DNA of 64,000 nt from Leptospira sp. (lineage in GTDB: Bacteria > Spirochaetota > Leptospiria > Leptospirales > Leptospiraceae): assembly GCA_016742255.1 (NCBI GenBank), contig JACVCB010000016.1, forward strand, positions 23,218 through 87,217. Reading direction: 5' to 3'. Positions 1 through 9,323 of the stretch are shown in pieces; position 1 is the first letter of the stretch; every line of letters begins with the position of its first letter. Position numbers and translations under genes: made by a program. Below the pieces are notes generated by a model. It was not told the origin of the DNA. It made no database searches and was given only the letters and a program-made list of their open reading frames with translations.

Positions 1-1529
1 AGATTTTTTGTTACATATAAGGGTCTTGAGATCACAAGTACAAAATCACAAATTTGGTGTAGGTCAATTGCCTTCAGGTCTAAATCCAAATCACGATTTT
101 TCATTTTGGAAAAATCTAAAATGTCATCAACTAACGAAGAGAGTCTTTTCCCTGAACTGACAATCATACCCAAATTTTGTCTCTGTTCTTGGTTTAGTTT
201 CCCACCTATACCATCAAACATAGATTCAGCGATGCCAATAATTCCATTTAATGGTGTTTTTAATTCATGAGAAGTATTTGCCAAAAATTCATCTTTCAGT
301 TTATCTAAAGCCAATAATCGTTTCGATAAAGTTTCCACTTCTGAAAATGCACGGCTAAATCTTCTAGAAAGTGTAAGAGATTGAACTAGGATAAAAACAA
401 AAATACCAATCGGAATTGCTTCGACAGAATAAAAAATTTGGTTTGCGTTTAACAAATCGACAAGTGCTGCAATCGCAACTGTGCAGATTCCCACTAAAAA
501 CAAAACCCCACTTTCTTTTTTGTGGATGGCTGCTCGGAACACTCCTTGCAATATCATGAGGATTCCAAATAAAAATACAATTTGGTAATAACTATTTAGT
601 TCTGTATAAACTTGTGTTGGTAGTACTATCAAAAATGAAATGAATAATAATGTGGGAAAAAGAAGTAACCTGTGCATCCATTTTGGATAATAATCAGGAT
701 AAAACTCACGAAAAAATGCAAAGAACAAATAAGGTGAAATATAAAACGTAAAGTATTCGATTCGTAAACAAATATTCCAACTTAAAATTGGTGCAAGTTC
801 ATTGAATACAAATCTTTCACCAGTGAATAAAGTGCGAAGAGCTAAAAGTAAAGCGGCAAATCCAAATAATAAATTCCCTTTATCTGTTCGCCGAAAGTAA
901 AACAATCCAAAATGATACAATGCAATGATAAATACAGATCCTGCCAAAAACAAGGAAGAGGCAAGGTCTGATTCACTTTCCCTGTACAATTGGTTCCACT
1001 CACCAATGTAAGGTGGTTCCCACATCCCTCCTTTTGCATGATGGAAATTAGATATTTCGATGAGTAATTCGTTTGGGCCATCTTTCCATGGTAAAGGATA
1101 CAATTGGAATTGGTAAGAAGGGTCTGACTGTTCTCGTGTTTTCGCTACAACTCCGGAAGATCCAAGTTGTTTGCCGTTCCAAAACACACGTGAGGCAGTT
1201 GCCACATCCATGATTTTGATACCAAACACTTCCTCATTTGCCAAATAACTTGGCTTTTGCAATACAAGGCGGTAGGTCCCATACCCTTCTCCATTGCCAA
1301 GGACAGAGTTCCAAATTCCAGGGACTGTTAACATTTGGAACGGAAGATCCCGAGTTTCCACTTCCGATAAAAACACTCTGGGGTAAAACTCCCAATCCCC
1401 TTCCAAATGGATCGGGTTTCCACCACTGGATTCCACTGAATCTCCGAGTGAGGTGGCAAAAGCAGGAGAAAAGGAACCTAAAAACTGGCTCCAAACAAAC
1501 AATAGGAGATGTAAGTATTTATGGGACAA
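1..1529 (-). CDS. 7TM sensor histidine kinase (3' end outside window)
   Basis: Membrane sensor kinase cut off at the window edge. From the TTG at 1529 the protein begins with a signal peptide ending near SPAFA. A periplasmic beta-rich domain of about 170 residues follows (jelly-roll type, as in 7TMR-DISMED2 proteins), then about seven hydrophobic segments, then a HisKA domain. The phospho-acceptor motif is SHELKTPLNGI, with His near residue 421. The ATPase domain and any output lie beyond base 1. The open frame runs from an in-frame stop at 1584-1586. The start is inferred from the signal peptide; TTG at 1580 or 1502 is possible, and no strong Shine-Dalgarno decides it. It is divergent from fliJ. 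Ligand and partner regulator are unknown. The kinase assignment is firm; the 7TMR-DISM label rests on architecture only. Confidence 0.85.
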   Translation of the reverse strand, partial: MSHKYLHLLLFVWSQFLGSFSPAFATSLGDSVESSGGNPIHLEGDWEFYPRVFLSEVETRDLPFQMLTVPGIWNSVLGNGEGYGTYRLVLQKPSYLANEEVFGIKIMDVATASRVFWNGKQLGSSGVVAKTREQSDPSYQFQLYPLPWKDGPNELLIEISNFHHAKGGMWEPPYIGEWNQLYRESESDLASSLFLAGSVFIIALYHFGLFYFRRTDKGNLLFGFAALLLALRTLFTGERFVFNELAPILSWNICLRIEYFTFYISPYLFFAFFREFYPDYYPKWMHRLLLFPTLLFISFLIVLPTQVYTELNSYYQIVFLFGILMILQGVFRAAIHKKESGVLFLVGICTVAIAALVDLLNANQIFYSVEAIPIGIFVFILVQSLTLSRRFSRAFSEVETLSKRLLALDKLKDEFLANTSHELKTPLNGIIGIAESMFDGIGGKLNQEQRQNLGMIVSSGKRLSSLVDDILDFSKMKNRDLDLDLKAIDLHQICDFVLVISRPLYVTKN

Positions 1530-1611
1530 TACTCCAAGTTTTACGTATTTTTTTAAAAATACGAGTAAAAAAGAGTACAAAAATTATTTAGAACCGAAGA
1601 AATAGACAGCT

Positions 1612-2211
1612 GTGAAACGATTTCGCTTCAGTTTGGAGACGGTTTTAAAACTTCGAGGCTTAAAAGAAGAGGAAGAAATCCGCCGTTTGTCAGTGGTTGT
1701 ATCCAAACTTAATTCCCTCATCTCCGAAAAAGAAAACAATGAAAAAGAAATCGAATCTTCCTACGAAGCCATTTTATCTTCTGCAAAAGTAGGGACAAGT
1801 TTATCAGACTATTTATCCATTGAACAATACATCAAAGGGCTCATCCGCCGGAACGAAGAATTAGATCATAGGATCTCAAACCAAACCGATGAAGTGAATT
1901 TGGTACGTAAAGATGTGATGGTTGCCAGGATGAATAAAAAAGTCATCGAGGTCTTAAAGGACAAACGATTCCTCGAATGGAAAAAAAAGCGAAATCGAAT
2001 GGAACGTAGGGAAGTGGAAGAATTCAATTTTCACCTAAACAAACAGTCGTTATTTGATTCGTTTGATAGTTTTGGGCCGAAGGCTTCTAAAAAAATTCCA
2101 AGAACTTTCAAAATTTTAAACAGGGAAGATGGCGGAGACGAACTCGCATCTGACTTTAAAACTCTCCGCGATTTTTACGAAAAATATTACTTAGGACAAG
2201 GCAAATCATAA
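1612..2211 (+). CDS. fliJ: Flagellar export protein FliJ
   Basis: A 199-residue, highly charged coiled-coil protein starting MKRFRFSLETVLKLR, the typical FliJ opening. FliJ is the stalk-like coiled coil of the flagellar type III export ATPase complex (FliH-FliI-FliJ) and escorts export chaperones. In Borrelia the gene is called flbA and sits directly before flbB, as here. The start is GTG with a weak purine stretch upstream (GAAGAAATAG). Its TAA stop overlaps the next ATG by one base (TAATG), so the two are translationally coupled. The C-terminal 60 residues are longer and more acidic than in short enterobacterial FliJ. fliH and fliI are not in the window, so this looks like the end of a flagellar gene set whose other genes lie elsewhere. 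Confidence 0.85.
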   Translation: MKRFRFSLETVLKLRGLKEEEEIRRLSVVVSKLNSLISEKENNEKEIESSYEAILSSAKVGTSLSDYLSIEQYIKGLIRRNEELDHRISNQTDEVNLVRKDVMVARMNKKVIEVLKDKRFLEWKKKRNRMERREVEEFNFHLNKQSLFDSFDSFGPKASKKIPRTFKILNREDGGDELASDFKTLRDFYEKYYLGQGKS

Positions 2212-2861
2212 TGGCAAGTGTAACCGACAGCACAAGATCCTTCTTTTTAATTGTTTTGATTTTTTTTCTAGTAGCGATTGGTTTTTTTGTTTTTGACTAC
2301 TTCCAAGTCATTAATGCAGAGGATTACCTTCCTTTCTTAAAAAAACAAGCTGGCCTTGTGAACCAAGACCTACTCTCTCCCACTGAGCTCGAAAAGTTGG
2401 AAATGGAAAAAGCAAAAGAAAGACTGATTGCTGACCGAGAAGAACTCGAACAAATGAAACGAGAGTTAGAGGAAAAATCTTCATCACTCAGTGCCGACAA
2501 AGAACGATTGGAAGAACTCAAAGAAGGGATCCAACGGAAAGAAAAAGAAATGGCGGAAAAGGCGAGAAAAGACAATGCGCGTGCCGAAAAAGTAAAAGTC
2601 CTCGCAAACAAAGTGGCGAACATGCCTCCCGAATCAGCAAGAGATATGCTCCTCAATTGGCCTGACTATGATATCATTGAAGTATTCGAACAAATGGACA
2701 AGGATGCAGAAGAAGATGGAAGGCAAACCATCACAACCTATCTACTCACTTTATTCCCTGCCGAAAGAAGGTCTGTCATATCGAATAAATGGCTCGATGC
2801 AGGTGCCAAAAATGTTCCCAATTACGGCAAAAGTATTGATGAGGAAAACGACGAACCATAA
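2211..2861 (+). CDS. flbB: Periplasmic flagellar collar protein FlbB
   Basis: 216 residues: one N-terminal transmembrane anchor (about residues 10-30, rich in F, L, I, V), a short extracytoplasmic segment, a long Glu/Lys coiled coil (about 60-130), then a C-terminal MotE/MgtE_N-like helical segment (ANKVANMPPESARDMLLNW onward). This layout and the position directly behind fliJ match spirochetal FlbB, the base of the collar that surrounds the periplasmic flagellar motor. It is coupled to fliJ by a one-base overlap. Downstream lie only 40 bp before the convergent gmk, with no clear terminator hairpin. The call rests on architecture and synteny. Confidence 0.8.
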   Translation: MASVTDSTRSFFLIVLIFFLVAIGFFVFDYFQVINAEDYLPFLKKQAGLVNQDLLSPTELEKLEMEKAKERLIADREELEQMKRELEEKSSSLSADKERLEELKEGIQRKEKEMAEKARKDNARAEKVKVLANKVANMPPESARDMLLNWPDYDIIEVFEQMDKDAEEDGRQTITTYLLTLFPAERRSVISNKWLDAGAKNVPNYGKSIDEENDEP

Positions 2862-2901
2862 ATCACAATTAAGTTAACTTTTTAGTTCGTGTTATTTTTA
2901 C

Positions 2902-3471
2902 TTAGAGTTTCGTTTTTGTACCACAAAGGATTGCCTTCACTTCTGTGATGGCATCTTCTAATTTGTCATTCACAACCACATAATCAAAGCTAGGTGCTTC
3001 ATCTAGTTCATGAATTCCATTTTCAATCCGTTTTTCGATACTTGTTTTAGAATCAGTCCCTCTACGGATGAGGCGTTCAATCCAAATCTCACGGCTTGGA
3101 GGTTCGATGAAAATGGTTACCGATTCTGGCCTTAGTTCCTTTACCGATTTGGCACCTTGGACATCCAAATCGAGAAGTGCCACACGGTGTTCCTTGATAG
3201 CCTGTAAGATAGGTGCTTTTGGAGTTCCATAATAATTGCCATGGACTTCCGCCCATTCATAAAACTCGCCAGCAGCGATTCTTTTTTGGAATTCAGGAAT
3301 GGTTAGAAAATAATATGTTTTCCCTTCTTCATCCCCAGGCCGTGGGTCCCGTGTGGTGCAGGAGATGGAAAAATAAAACTCTGGGTTCTCTTTGAGAAGG
3401 GCTTTGATGATGGTCGATTTTCCTCCACCAGCAACAGAAGAGATGATGTAAAGATTTGGATTTGCTTTCAA
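2902..3471 (-). CDS. gmk: Guanylate kinase
   Basis: Converts GMP + ATP to GDP + ADP in the cytoplasm. The 189-residue length is normal. Visible are the P-loop region at residues 12-19 (SVAGGGKS), the GMP-binding stretch [35 protein letters not shown] and LLDLDVQGA. The first glycine of the usual GxxxxGKS P-loop is serine, an uncommon variant. The start is TTG at 3471, supported by a GAGGAG Shine-Dalgarno; it overlaps the stop of the RemA-like gene (TTGA). It is the last gene of the flhF-fliA-fapA operon. The remA-gmk pairing is also common in Firmicutes, so linkage to motility may be incidental. Confidence 0.93.
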   Translation of the reverse strand: MKANPNLYIISSVAGGGKSTIIKALLKENPEFYFSISCTTRDPRPGDEEGKTYYFLTIPEFQKRIAAGEFYEWAEVHGNYYGTPKAPILQAIKEHRVALLDLDVQGAKSVKELRPESVTIFIEPPSREIWIERLIRRGTDSKTSIEKRIENGIHELDEAPSFDYVVVNDKLEDAITEVKAILCGTKTKL

Positions 3472-3752
3472 TCTTCTGACTCCTCTTCCCCTTCTCCAAT
3501 ATGGTTGTCACCAGTTTCCAAACGTTTGGATAAACTTTCAGGGCGAATGGCTGATAATAGAATATGGCCTGAGTCAAGGACTAACACAGACCGAGTTTTC
3601 CGTCCACAAGTAGCATCAATGAGACGGTTCTCGGATTTTGCTTCGGTTCGGAGTCGTTTTGCCCCAGCTGAATCTGCCAACAAAATGGTCAGAATCTTGG
3701 AAACAAAAACAACGTTAGAGAATCCTACATTGAGAACCGGAAACGAAGACAT
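3468..3752 (-). CDS. RemA/DUF370-family regulatory protein
   Basis: 94 residues matching the DUF370/RemA family: [27 protein letters not shown], then [25 protein letters not shown] and a basic tail-end RPESLSKRL. In Bacillus subtilis RemA is a ring-forming DNA-binding activator of matrix genes. The GRKTRS segment corresponds to the conserved Arg-rich DNA-contact region. An acidic tail (GEGEEESED) is extra compared with short RemA. The 3' end overlaps gmk by 4 bp. Its role in Leptospira is not established; the family assignment is good, function is inferred. Confidence 0.8.
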   Translation of the reverse strand: MSSFPVLNVGFSNVVFVSKILTILLADSAGAKRLRTEAKSENRLIDATCGRKTRSVLVLDSGHILLSAIRPESLSKRLETGDNHIGEGEEESED

Positions 3753-3764
3753 GGAAACATATTT

Positions 3765-4640
3765 TTAGATTCTTCTAGATCGATCAAGTCGAATCGTTTC
3801 AATCAAATGAATTTCATGGATACCAATGTTCATCGCCTCTGAGATTTCGTCGTGTTTGTATCCCTTTTTGATGAGATGAACCACTTTATCTATCTTCGTT
3901 GCAGATGTTGGTAGCTCTTCCAATGCAGATTCAATGGAAAATTCCACCTTGTCTAAATTCATCCGTTGGTAAGAAGCAAACGCTGGATCATTCGCTTTGG
4001 AAACTTCATTTAAGAATTCTCTTTTTTTCTGGCCTTCAATGGTTTCATTCCGAATGGCTTCCGTTGGTTTTTCTTCTGTGAAAGGATTCCCACCTACCGT
4101 ATAATTCATCTTAGGTTGAAATGTTGGAACTTCTAAATTTTCCATTGCTTCTTTGGATGGTTCACTCAAAGGTTCCATGCCAAACATTCCTTTTACGGCC
4201 TTTCCCAGTTTTCCAAACGCCTGATTCACTGCCCCTTCTGTTGTTTCTGCTTCATCGATCGTAACAGGGATTTGGTTTGCTTGGTAAATTTTACCAATAC
4301 CAGTCCTTTGTTCTTTTGTATCAAGGATTGGTTCTTCTGTTTCAACTGGAGTTGGAACTAACTCTGATTTCATTGAGAGTCCTTGGTTTTGGTAGTGTTT
4401 GAATTCTTTTACCAGTGCCTCACCCTTCTCCATCATTGTTCGAAGTGCTACCATCTTAGATTCAATGATACTTACAGTGGCGTCTAACTCGCGTATGGTT
4501 TCCGCGGTGGCCATATCAATGGCCCGGTTTAGTTTTTTATCGTAGTATTCACTGACAGCTTTTTGGACTTTTGCAGAGATGAAAACATACATCATCCCAC
4601 AGAATAATAAATTAACAAGTACGAGAGAAAAAAGCTCCAT
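3765..4640 (-). CDS. Unknown membrane-anchored coiled-coil protein
   Basis: 291 residues with one N-terminal membrane segment (MELFSLVLVNLLFCGMMYVF), a helical or coiled-coil part to about residue 95, a low-complexity Pro/Glu/Thr middle, and a conserved-looking C-terminal helical segment (KIDKVVHLIKKGYKHDEISEAMNIGIHEIHL) that resembles a helix-turn-helix. The same organisation occurs in unnamed genes of spirochetal fliA/fapA operons. The ATG start has a good Shine-Dalgarno (AGGAG, 7 bp upstream). The position inside the flhF-to-gmk operon suggests a motility or cell-envelope role, but no reaction can be named. Confidence 0.75.
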   Translation of the reverse strand: MELFSLVLVNLLFCGMMYVFISAKVQKAVSEYYDKKLNRAIDMATAETIRELDATVSIIESKMVALRTMMEKGEALVKEFKHYQNQGLSMKSELVPTPVETEEPILDTKEQRTGIGKIYQANQIPVTIDEAETTEGAVNQAFGKLGKAVKGMFGMEPLSEPSKEAMENLEVPTFQPKMNYTVGGNPFTEEKPTEAIRNETIEGQKKREFLNEVSKANDPAFASYQRMNLDKVEFSIESALEELPTSATKIDKVVHLIKKGYKHDEISEAMNIGIHEIHLIETIRLDRSRRI

Positions 4641-4686
4641 ATGTTTCTCCTAAAGAACATTTCCAACAACATTCCGTAGAAAAAAA

Positions 4687-4977
4687 TTATGCTTTTGAAT
4701 CAAAACGAGATCCACGTTCCAAATTAGGACGATCATAAATGATCCCTTCTTTGGAATAAGCAAATACCGAATTTTCTTTATCTTGTTTCGGTTTTGCTGC
4801 CGAACCTTGGTATCCGGATTTTGCATCAGGAACCGTTTGGGCTCGGTTTTGTGTTTGGATCACCACCTTTTGCAATTCCACCACTTGGTTTTGGTGGGTG
4901 AAGGGATTTTCAGCCTGAGCCCTACGTGCAAAATCGTAGTGGTGGGCGATACTGGCAAAATTTTCGTTGAGTATCAT
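4687..4977 (-). CDS. Small unknown protein of the fapA operon
   Basis: 96-residue hydrophilic protein, no signal peptide or membrane segment. It starts MILNENFASIAHHYDFARRAQ and is rich in Gln, Asn and Lys. A strong GGAGGGACG Shine-Dalgarno lies just before the ATG, and the gap to fapA is only 12 bp, so it is very likely a real cotranslated gene. I recognise no domain. Its place among flagellar regulators suggests an accessory motility function, unproven. Confidence 0.7.
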   Translation of the reverse strand: MILNENFASIAHHYDFARRAQAENPFTHQNQVVELQKVVIQTQNRAQTVPDAKSGYQGSAAKPKQDKENSVFAYSKEGIIYDRPNLERGSRFDSKA

Positions 4978-4989
4978 CTGGCGTCCCTC

Positions 4990-6981
4990 CTAATTCTTAG
5001 ACTTACCACGCCCTCTCTTTTTTCTCCAGTCATTTTTCGTTTCGTCTGGGTCTTCGTATGGCTGACTGCGGACTTGGGACTCTTCTTCGTAGAAGGTCTT
5101 GGCCTTGGTCTCGTGGCGAAGTTTGTATTCGGCATTGCGGATACGGATGGTAACACCTGGAAAGATGGTCTTTTCTACGGAAACACGACCACTAGCTGCC
5201 TGTTCGTCCATGTATTCGGTGAGGGTTTGGATGTCCTTACTGGCCTCAGCGATTCGTTTTTCGAGTTTTTTGGTTCCTGCTTCTAATTTTTGCAAATGGG
5301 CATCTTGTTCCGCAGTAAAACTCGCAGGGTCAGCGTCTTTTCTCGCTTTGAGGGTACGCATGGTTTTTGTGAGTTGGTCGAGTTTGTCTTGGTTTTCTTT
5401 TTTCTTCTCTTCAAACTCACTAATTTGTTTTAAGATCTTTGGATTGTTTCCTACGATGAGATCGGTTTGTGGGTTTGCTTGGGAACCAATGATTTTGGCA
5501 GATATGAGTTGGGCTGCTTGGATGGTTCCCCCTACAATCTGTCCCCGTTTTCCTTTACAGGAAATTTTTCCCCCAGCCATGAGATGGGAATGCAAAATCC
5601 CTTCTTGCACAATGATGTCTTTCTCTGTAATGCAGGTGGCGTTCTGGATGAACTTGGCAACGATATTGCCTCCTGTGGACTCCACACGTGCCTCCTCGCG
5701 CCCTGTGACCCCTTGGCGGACGATAATGTCCCCATCCGCTTCCACGATAGCTTTCTGGACCGTACCATAAATTTCGATATTCCCTGCAGCTTTGACCGAA
5801 TAATTGTCTTCCACGTTTCCTGTGATGATGATGGAACCAAGGAAAGTCACGTTTCCTGTACGTACTCCCACATCCCCATTGATGCGGTAGACAGTTTCCA
5901 CAGAAAGGCGACCAGCAGCGTATAACACTTGTCCGTTGACTTCGGCCGTTAGGCGCATCTTGTCTTCGGAGAGAATTGTTCCTTTCCCTTGTTTGAGTTC
6001 GGTGTCCAAACCATCCTTGGCTGGTAAGACCATTCCAAATAAATTGCGACCAAACTTTCCTTTTTCAGCTGGGAGCTTTTCAGCTAACAATTGTCCAACG
6101 ACAACGTTTTCGATCATATCCAAATCTTTGTAGTCCACACGACCAGTTTGGTCTTCTTTGAAATTGATTTTCTTTTCCGTGCGAACATAGTATTTGATTT
6201 CGGCGTTTTTGCCGTTTACTGGGAAATCACCTTCGGCTCCAATGAATGGTTTGTTATGGACTTCTTCGTCCAAATGTTTTCGGATTTCGTCTTCTTTTAA
6301 ACCATGAGCAACACCCATCCCTTTTAAGGCGGCAACGATATCAGCGACTTCTAAATCACGCCCACCAGGTCTTGCTGGGAATACAGTGACAAAAGCACGC
6401 ATATTCTCTTGGGCAATCTCCACATTACAACTGGAGTCATTCCCTGCTTTTGGTTTTTGGTTGGAGATGAGGATTGGTTCCCCTTTTTTCTCTTTCAGGA
6501 TTTTATTAATGAGGTTTTGGTCAACACCTGCCACACCACGAAACGACAGTTTTTTGGAAACATCCGCCATTGTCATTTCGAGACCTTCCCCTGAAGGAGG
6601 GTAAACGGTTAAAAATACGCCGGTTCTGTATATTTTCACAACCACACGCCCGTCTTTGTTTTTTGGTGCGACAAGTTCTTTTAATTCTTTTGAGACTAAT
6701 TTCCCGCTACCACCCGTTAGGTGTTCATCTAATAAACTCAGTTCATCGAGTAACATATCATCAGGGATAACAGATGCTCGGATGTGGTAAGGTTCAGAAA
6801 AAAATAAGGATTTTTTTCCGCGTTTTAAAACAGTATAATCGATTTCGTGAACTTTACGACCCAAGTGACTTGAAGCAATTGCCAGACACTCTTCGATGGT
6901 ATCGGCAATGACTTCCACTTGTTCTTTTTCCTTACGATCGAACTCTTTCAGTTCCTCTGTAAGAAATTCCGTGAGAGACAT
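4990..6981 (-). CDS. fapA: Flagellar assembly protein A (FapA, DUF342)
   Basis: 663-residue FapA-family protein. It has an N-terminal Jag_N-like module (about 20-70, [28 protein letters not shown]), a DUF342 N-terminal region, then a repetitive beta-helix (about 330-500: [55 protein letters not shown]), a charged coiled coil (about 525-590), and a basic tail ([10 protein letters not shown]). Beta-helical polymer-forming folds like this also occur in bactofilins. In Vibrio, FapA affects polar flagellar assembly. It sits directly after fliA (6-bp gap) with an AAGG Shine-Dalgarno. Family assignment is firm; the mechanism in spirochetes is not known. Confidence 0.9.
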   Translation of the reverse strand: MSLTEFLTEELKEFDRKEKEQVEVIADTIEECLAIASSHLGRKVHEIDYTVLKRGKKSLFFSEPYHIRASVIPDDMLLDELSLLDEHLTGGSGKLVSKELKELVAPKNKDGRVVVKIYRTGVFLTVYPPSGEGLEMTMADVSKKLSFRGVAGVDQNLINKILKEKKGEPILISNQKPKAGNDSSCNVEIAQENMRAFVTVFPARPGGRDLEVADIVAALKGMGVAHGLKEDEIRKHLDEEVHNKPFIGAEGDFPVNGKNAEIKYYVRTEKKINFKEDQTGRVDYKDLDMIENVVVGQLLAEKLPAEKGKFGRNLFGMVLPAKDGLDTELKQGKGTILSEDKMRLTAEVNGQVLYAAGRLSVETVYRINGDVGVRTGNVTFLGSIIITGNVEDNYSVKAAGNIEIYGTVQKAIVEADGDIIVRQGVTGREEARVESTGGNIVAKFIQNATCITEKDIIVQEGILHSHLMAGGKISCKGKRGQIVGGTIQAAQLISAKIIGSQANPQTDLIVGNNPKILKQISEFEEKKKENQDKLDQLTKTMRTLKARKDADPASFTAEQDAHLQKLEAGTKKLEKRIAEASKDIQTLTEYMDEQAASGRVSVEKTIFPGVTIRIRNAEYKLRHETKAKTFYEEESQVRSQPYEDPDETKNDWRKKRGRGKSKN

Positions 6982-6987
6982 CTTCTA

Positions 6988-7788
6988 TTACCTTTTTTGA
7001 ATCGCTGATTTGACTTTAGAAAGTTTACTGCGGAGTCTTGCGACTGCTTTGGTATGAAGTTGAGAAATTCTAGACTCAGTGACTTCCAAAACTTCTCCAA
7101 TCTCTTTTAATGTTAAGTCTTCGTAATAGTATAATACGATGACTTTTTTCTCTTTTTCAGGTAGGGATTGGATGGCTTCGACAATTACGTTTTTGATTTC
7201 TTCTTTTTCGATGATATTGTCTGGGTTCATATTCATTGGCGACTCTAACGTTTCCATAAAGGAAACTTCATCGTTCTCATCACCGAGAAACCAAATGTCG
7301 TTTAATGAAACAAGAGAGGTACCAGAAAGTTTAGCAAGAAGAGAGTTATACTCTTCCATCGACACACCGAGTTCTTTTGCGATCTCTTCATCATCGACTT
7401 TTTTGCCCTCTTTGTTTTCGAGCATGGCAATGATGTTTTCGAGTTGTTTTGCTTTTTGGCGGATGGAACGAGGGATCCAGTCCACACTTCTAAGTTCGTC
7501 GAAAATGGACCCACGGATACGGGTCATCGCATAGGTTTTAAATTTAATTTCTCGAGAAGGGTCAAACTTCTCAATTGCATCTAACAGACCAAAGACGCCA
7601 TAACTGACGAGGTCTTCGAATTCCACATTTTGTGGCATTCCAATCGCAATCCGCCCAGCCACGTGTTTGACGAGAGGTGAATATTTTTCAACAAGGTAAC
7701 TTCGGATCTCCGCGTCTTTTTTGACACGGTATTGTTTCCAAAGATCTGTCTCATCAAACTGATTGTATTTGTCTAGCAATCTTGACAT
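6988..7788 (-). CDS. fliA: RNA polymerase sigma-28 factor FliA/WhiG
   Basis: 266 residues with complete sigma-70-type regions: region 2 ([33 protein letters not shown]), region 3 start ([21 protein letters not shown]) and region 4 ([37 protein letters not shown]). The RSVDWIPRS signature is typical of the FliA/WhiG group. It directs transcription of late motility genes. It lies between a small membrane-protein gene and fapA. A 102-bp gap on its 5' side, with a weak inverted repeat (AGAGGA...TCCTCT), could hold an extra promoter. No FlgM is seen in the window. Confidence 0.95.
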   Translation of the reverse strand: MSRLLDKYNQFDETDLWKQYRVKKDAEIRSYLVEKYSPLVKHVAGRIAIGMPQNVEFEDLVSYGVFGLLDAIEKFDPSREIKFKTYAMTRIRGSIFDELRSVDWIPRSIRQKAKQLENIIAMLENKEGKKVDDEEIAKELGVSMEEYNSLLAKLSGTSLVSLNDIWFLGDENDEVSFMETLESPMNMNPDNIIEKEEIKNVIVEAIQSLPEKEKKVIVLYYYEDLTLKEIGEVLEVTESRISQLHTKAVARLRSKLSKVKSAIQKR

Positions 7789-7890
7789 TGGGAACCGGGG
7801 TACGGAATCTCTTTACTTTATAGAAAAAATCGTAAAGAAACAAAAATTACAAGAGGATTTTTTCTTATGTCCTCTAAAAACCGTAATTTT

Positions 7891-8364
7891 TCAGCCCTCT
7901 TGCGGGTCATCCTTGGCCATCATGGTGCGAATTGCCTCTGCCATGAGTTTTGGCTCGTTTTTGATCGCAATTTTATCCACGATGATATGGTCTCCAAACT
8001 TTCCTGATTTTGCCATAGCGAGTTTGGCGTCCATTGCAGCATCACCCACAGATTGCACACCAAAGTCATCAGATGAGCCACCAGAAGCCGAGGTTGGTTC
8101 CATTCCCCCATGTTCATGGTCGAATTCATCTGCATGATCTCCGCCCCCAAACCCACCAATGGAAAAGGTAGATAAAAACTCTAAAAATTCAGGAACTTTT
8201 TTTTGTAAGACACTAAAAATGCCAAACCCTAACCCACCAAATGCAAACGTGGAGATGAGAGAAACAAAGAAGATATAACCAATTCGATTTCCAACTAAAA
8301 ACCCACAAACGGAACTAATGATGGCTCCAAGGATTGCAAATCCCAGTACAAATCCGATTAACAC
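7891..8364 (-). CDS. Small membrane protein between flhG and fliA
   Basis: 157 residues. The N-terminal half has two or three hydrophobic segments (LIGFVLGFAILGAIISSVCGFLVG; IGYIFFVSLISTFAFGGLGFGIF). The C-terminal half is soluble, with a Gly/His/Asp-rich stretch (GGFGGGDHADEFDHEHGG) that could bind metal, and a Lys-rich end. The GTG start follows the TAA stop of flhG with no spacer, so translation is coupled. I recognise no family; an inserted membrane gene at this place is common in spirochetal motility operons. Function unknown. Confidence 0.75.
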   Translation of the reverse strand: MLIGFVLGFAILGAIISSVCGFLVGNRIGYIFFVSLISTFAFGGLGFGIFSVLQKKVPEFLEFLSTFSIGGFGGGDHADEFDHEHGGMEPTSASGGSSDDFGVQSVGDAAMDAKLAMAKSGKFGDHIIVDKIAIKNEPKLMAEAIRTMMAKDDPQEG

Positions 8365-9288
8365 TTAGTTGTCTTCCTCCATTCTCGATTCCATTTCTTT
8401 TTCCTTGAAGTCGACAAAGCTAAAGAATTTCTTAAAAAATCCTGTGAGGCCCTCTTCATCATCATAACCACCTTCTGTTTGTAAGAGGGTGTGTGTGACT
8501 CGTGTGAGACAAGCCGCAGCTTTGGAACGAGGAGCTCCAATGATAAATGGTTTTTGTTCCCTGATGGATTTTTCTACTTCTTCATCTTGGAAAATAAACC
8601 CTAAGTTTTCCACTTGGACTTCCAAAAATTGACCCGAGATATCAATGACTCGGTCGGCCACTTTTTTCCCTTCAATGGCAGAGCGCACACGGTTCACGAT
8701 GATTTTCAGATTTTTGTCTTTGGATTGTGAGACTATCGATTTGATCAGACCATAGGAGTCGGTAATGGACGTTGGTTCTGGGGTTGTCACCACCACCACT
8801 TCATCCGCTGGCATCACAAGGCCAATGACGTTTGCCGAAATCCCAGCACCTGTATCAATGATCATCACGTCATAACGATCGAGTTCCGCAAAACCTTTGA
8901 TGAGGTTATTCCTTTGGGTTTCGTTGAGGTTGGCAAGTTGGGAGTACCCGGAGGCTCCTGCAATGATGTCCACACCCTCGGGAGTGGAAATGACGATGTC
9001 CTTTAAGGACTTATGGCCTTTCACCACATGGTATAAATTGTATTTCGGAATGATGCCGAGAAGGACGTTCACATTGGCAAGGCCCAAGTCACCATCAAAG
9101 ATGAGAACCTTTAGACCAGTTTTTGCGATGGAGATGGCTAAGTTGACAGAAACTGTACTTTTACCCACTCCTCCCTTTCCAGAGGCAACCGCAATGATTT
9201 TGGTCTTTTTAGCGGCGTCCTGGGGTTGAACGAGTTTTAATCCAGTACCAGTTTCTGTTAACTTTCTAAGATTTGCTGCTTGGTCCAT
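8365..9288 (-). CDS. flhG: Flagellar number regulator FlhG (MinD-like ATPase)
   Basis: 307-residue MinD/ParA-superfamily ATPase. The deviant Walker A motif KGGVGKS is at residues 38-44, followed by [18 protein letters not shown], then IIDTGAGIS (Walker B region). FlhG (also FleN/YlxH) partners the GTPase FlhF to set flagellar number and position; in spirochetes this concerns the subpolar periplasmic motors. A C-terminal tail of about 45 residues with aromatic residues ([22 protein letters not shown]) could form an amphipathic membrane helix as in MinD. It sits directly downstream of flhF. The Shine-Dalgarno is AGGGG. Confidence 0.93.
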   Translation of the reverse strand: MDQAANLRKLTETGTGLKLVQPQDAAKKTKIIAVASGKGGVGKSTVSVNLAISIAKTGLKVLIFDGDLGLANVNVLLGIIPKYNLYHVVKGHKSLKDIVISTPEGVDIIAGASGYSQLANLNETQRNNLIKGFAELDRYDVMIIDTGAGISANVIGLVMPADEVVVVTTPEPTSITDSYGLIKSIVSQSKDKNLKIIVNRVRSAIEGKKVADRVIDISGQFLEVQVENLGFIFQDEEVEKSIREQKPFIIGAPRSKAAACLTRVTHTLLQTEGGYDDEEGLTGFFKKFFSFVDFKEKEMESRMEEDN

Positions 9289-9323
9289 CGTTACCCCTAG
9301 GTATCAGGATAACGATGCGCACC

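Noticed and set aside
842..1591. Short frames within the first kinase gene, both strands
   Set aside because: The frame carrying the HisKA motif is open throughout; these are out-of-frame shadows.
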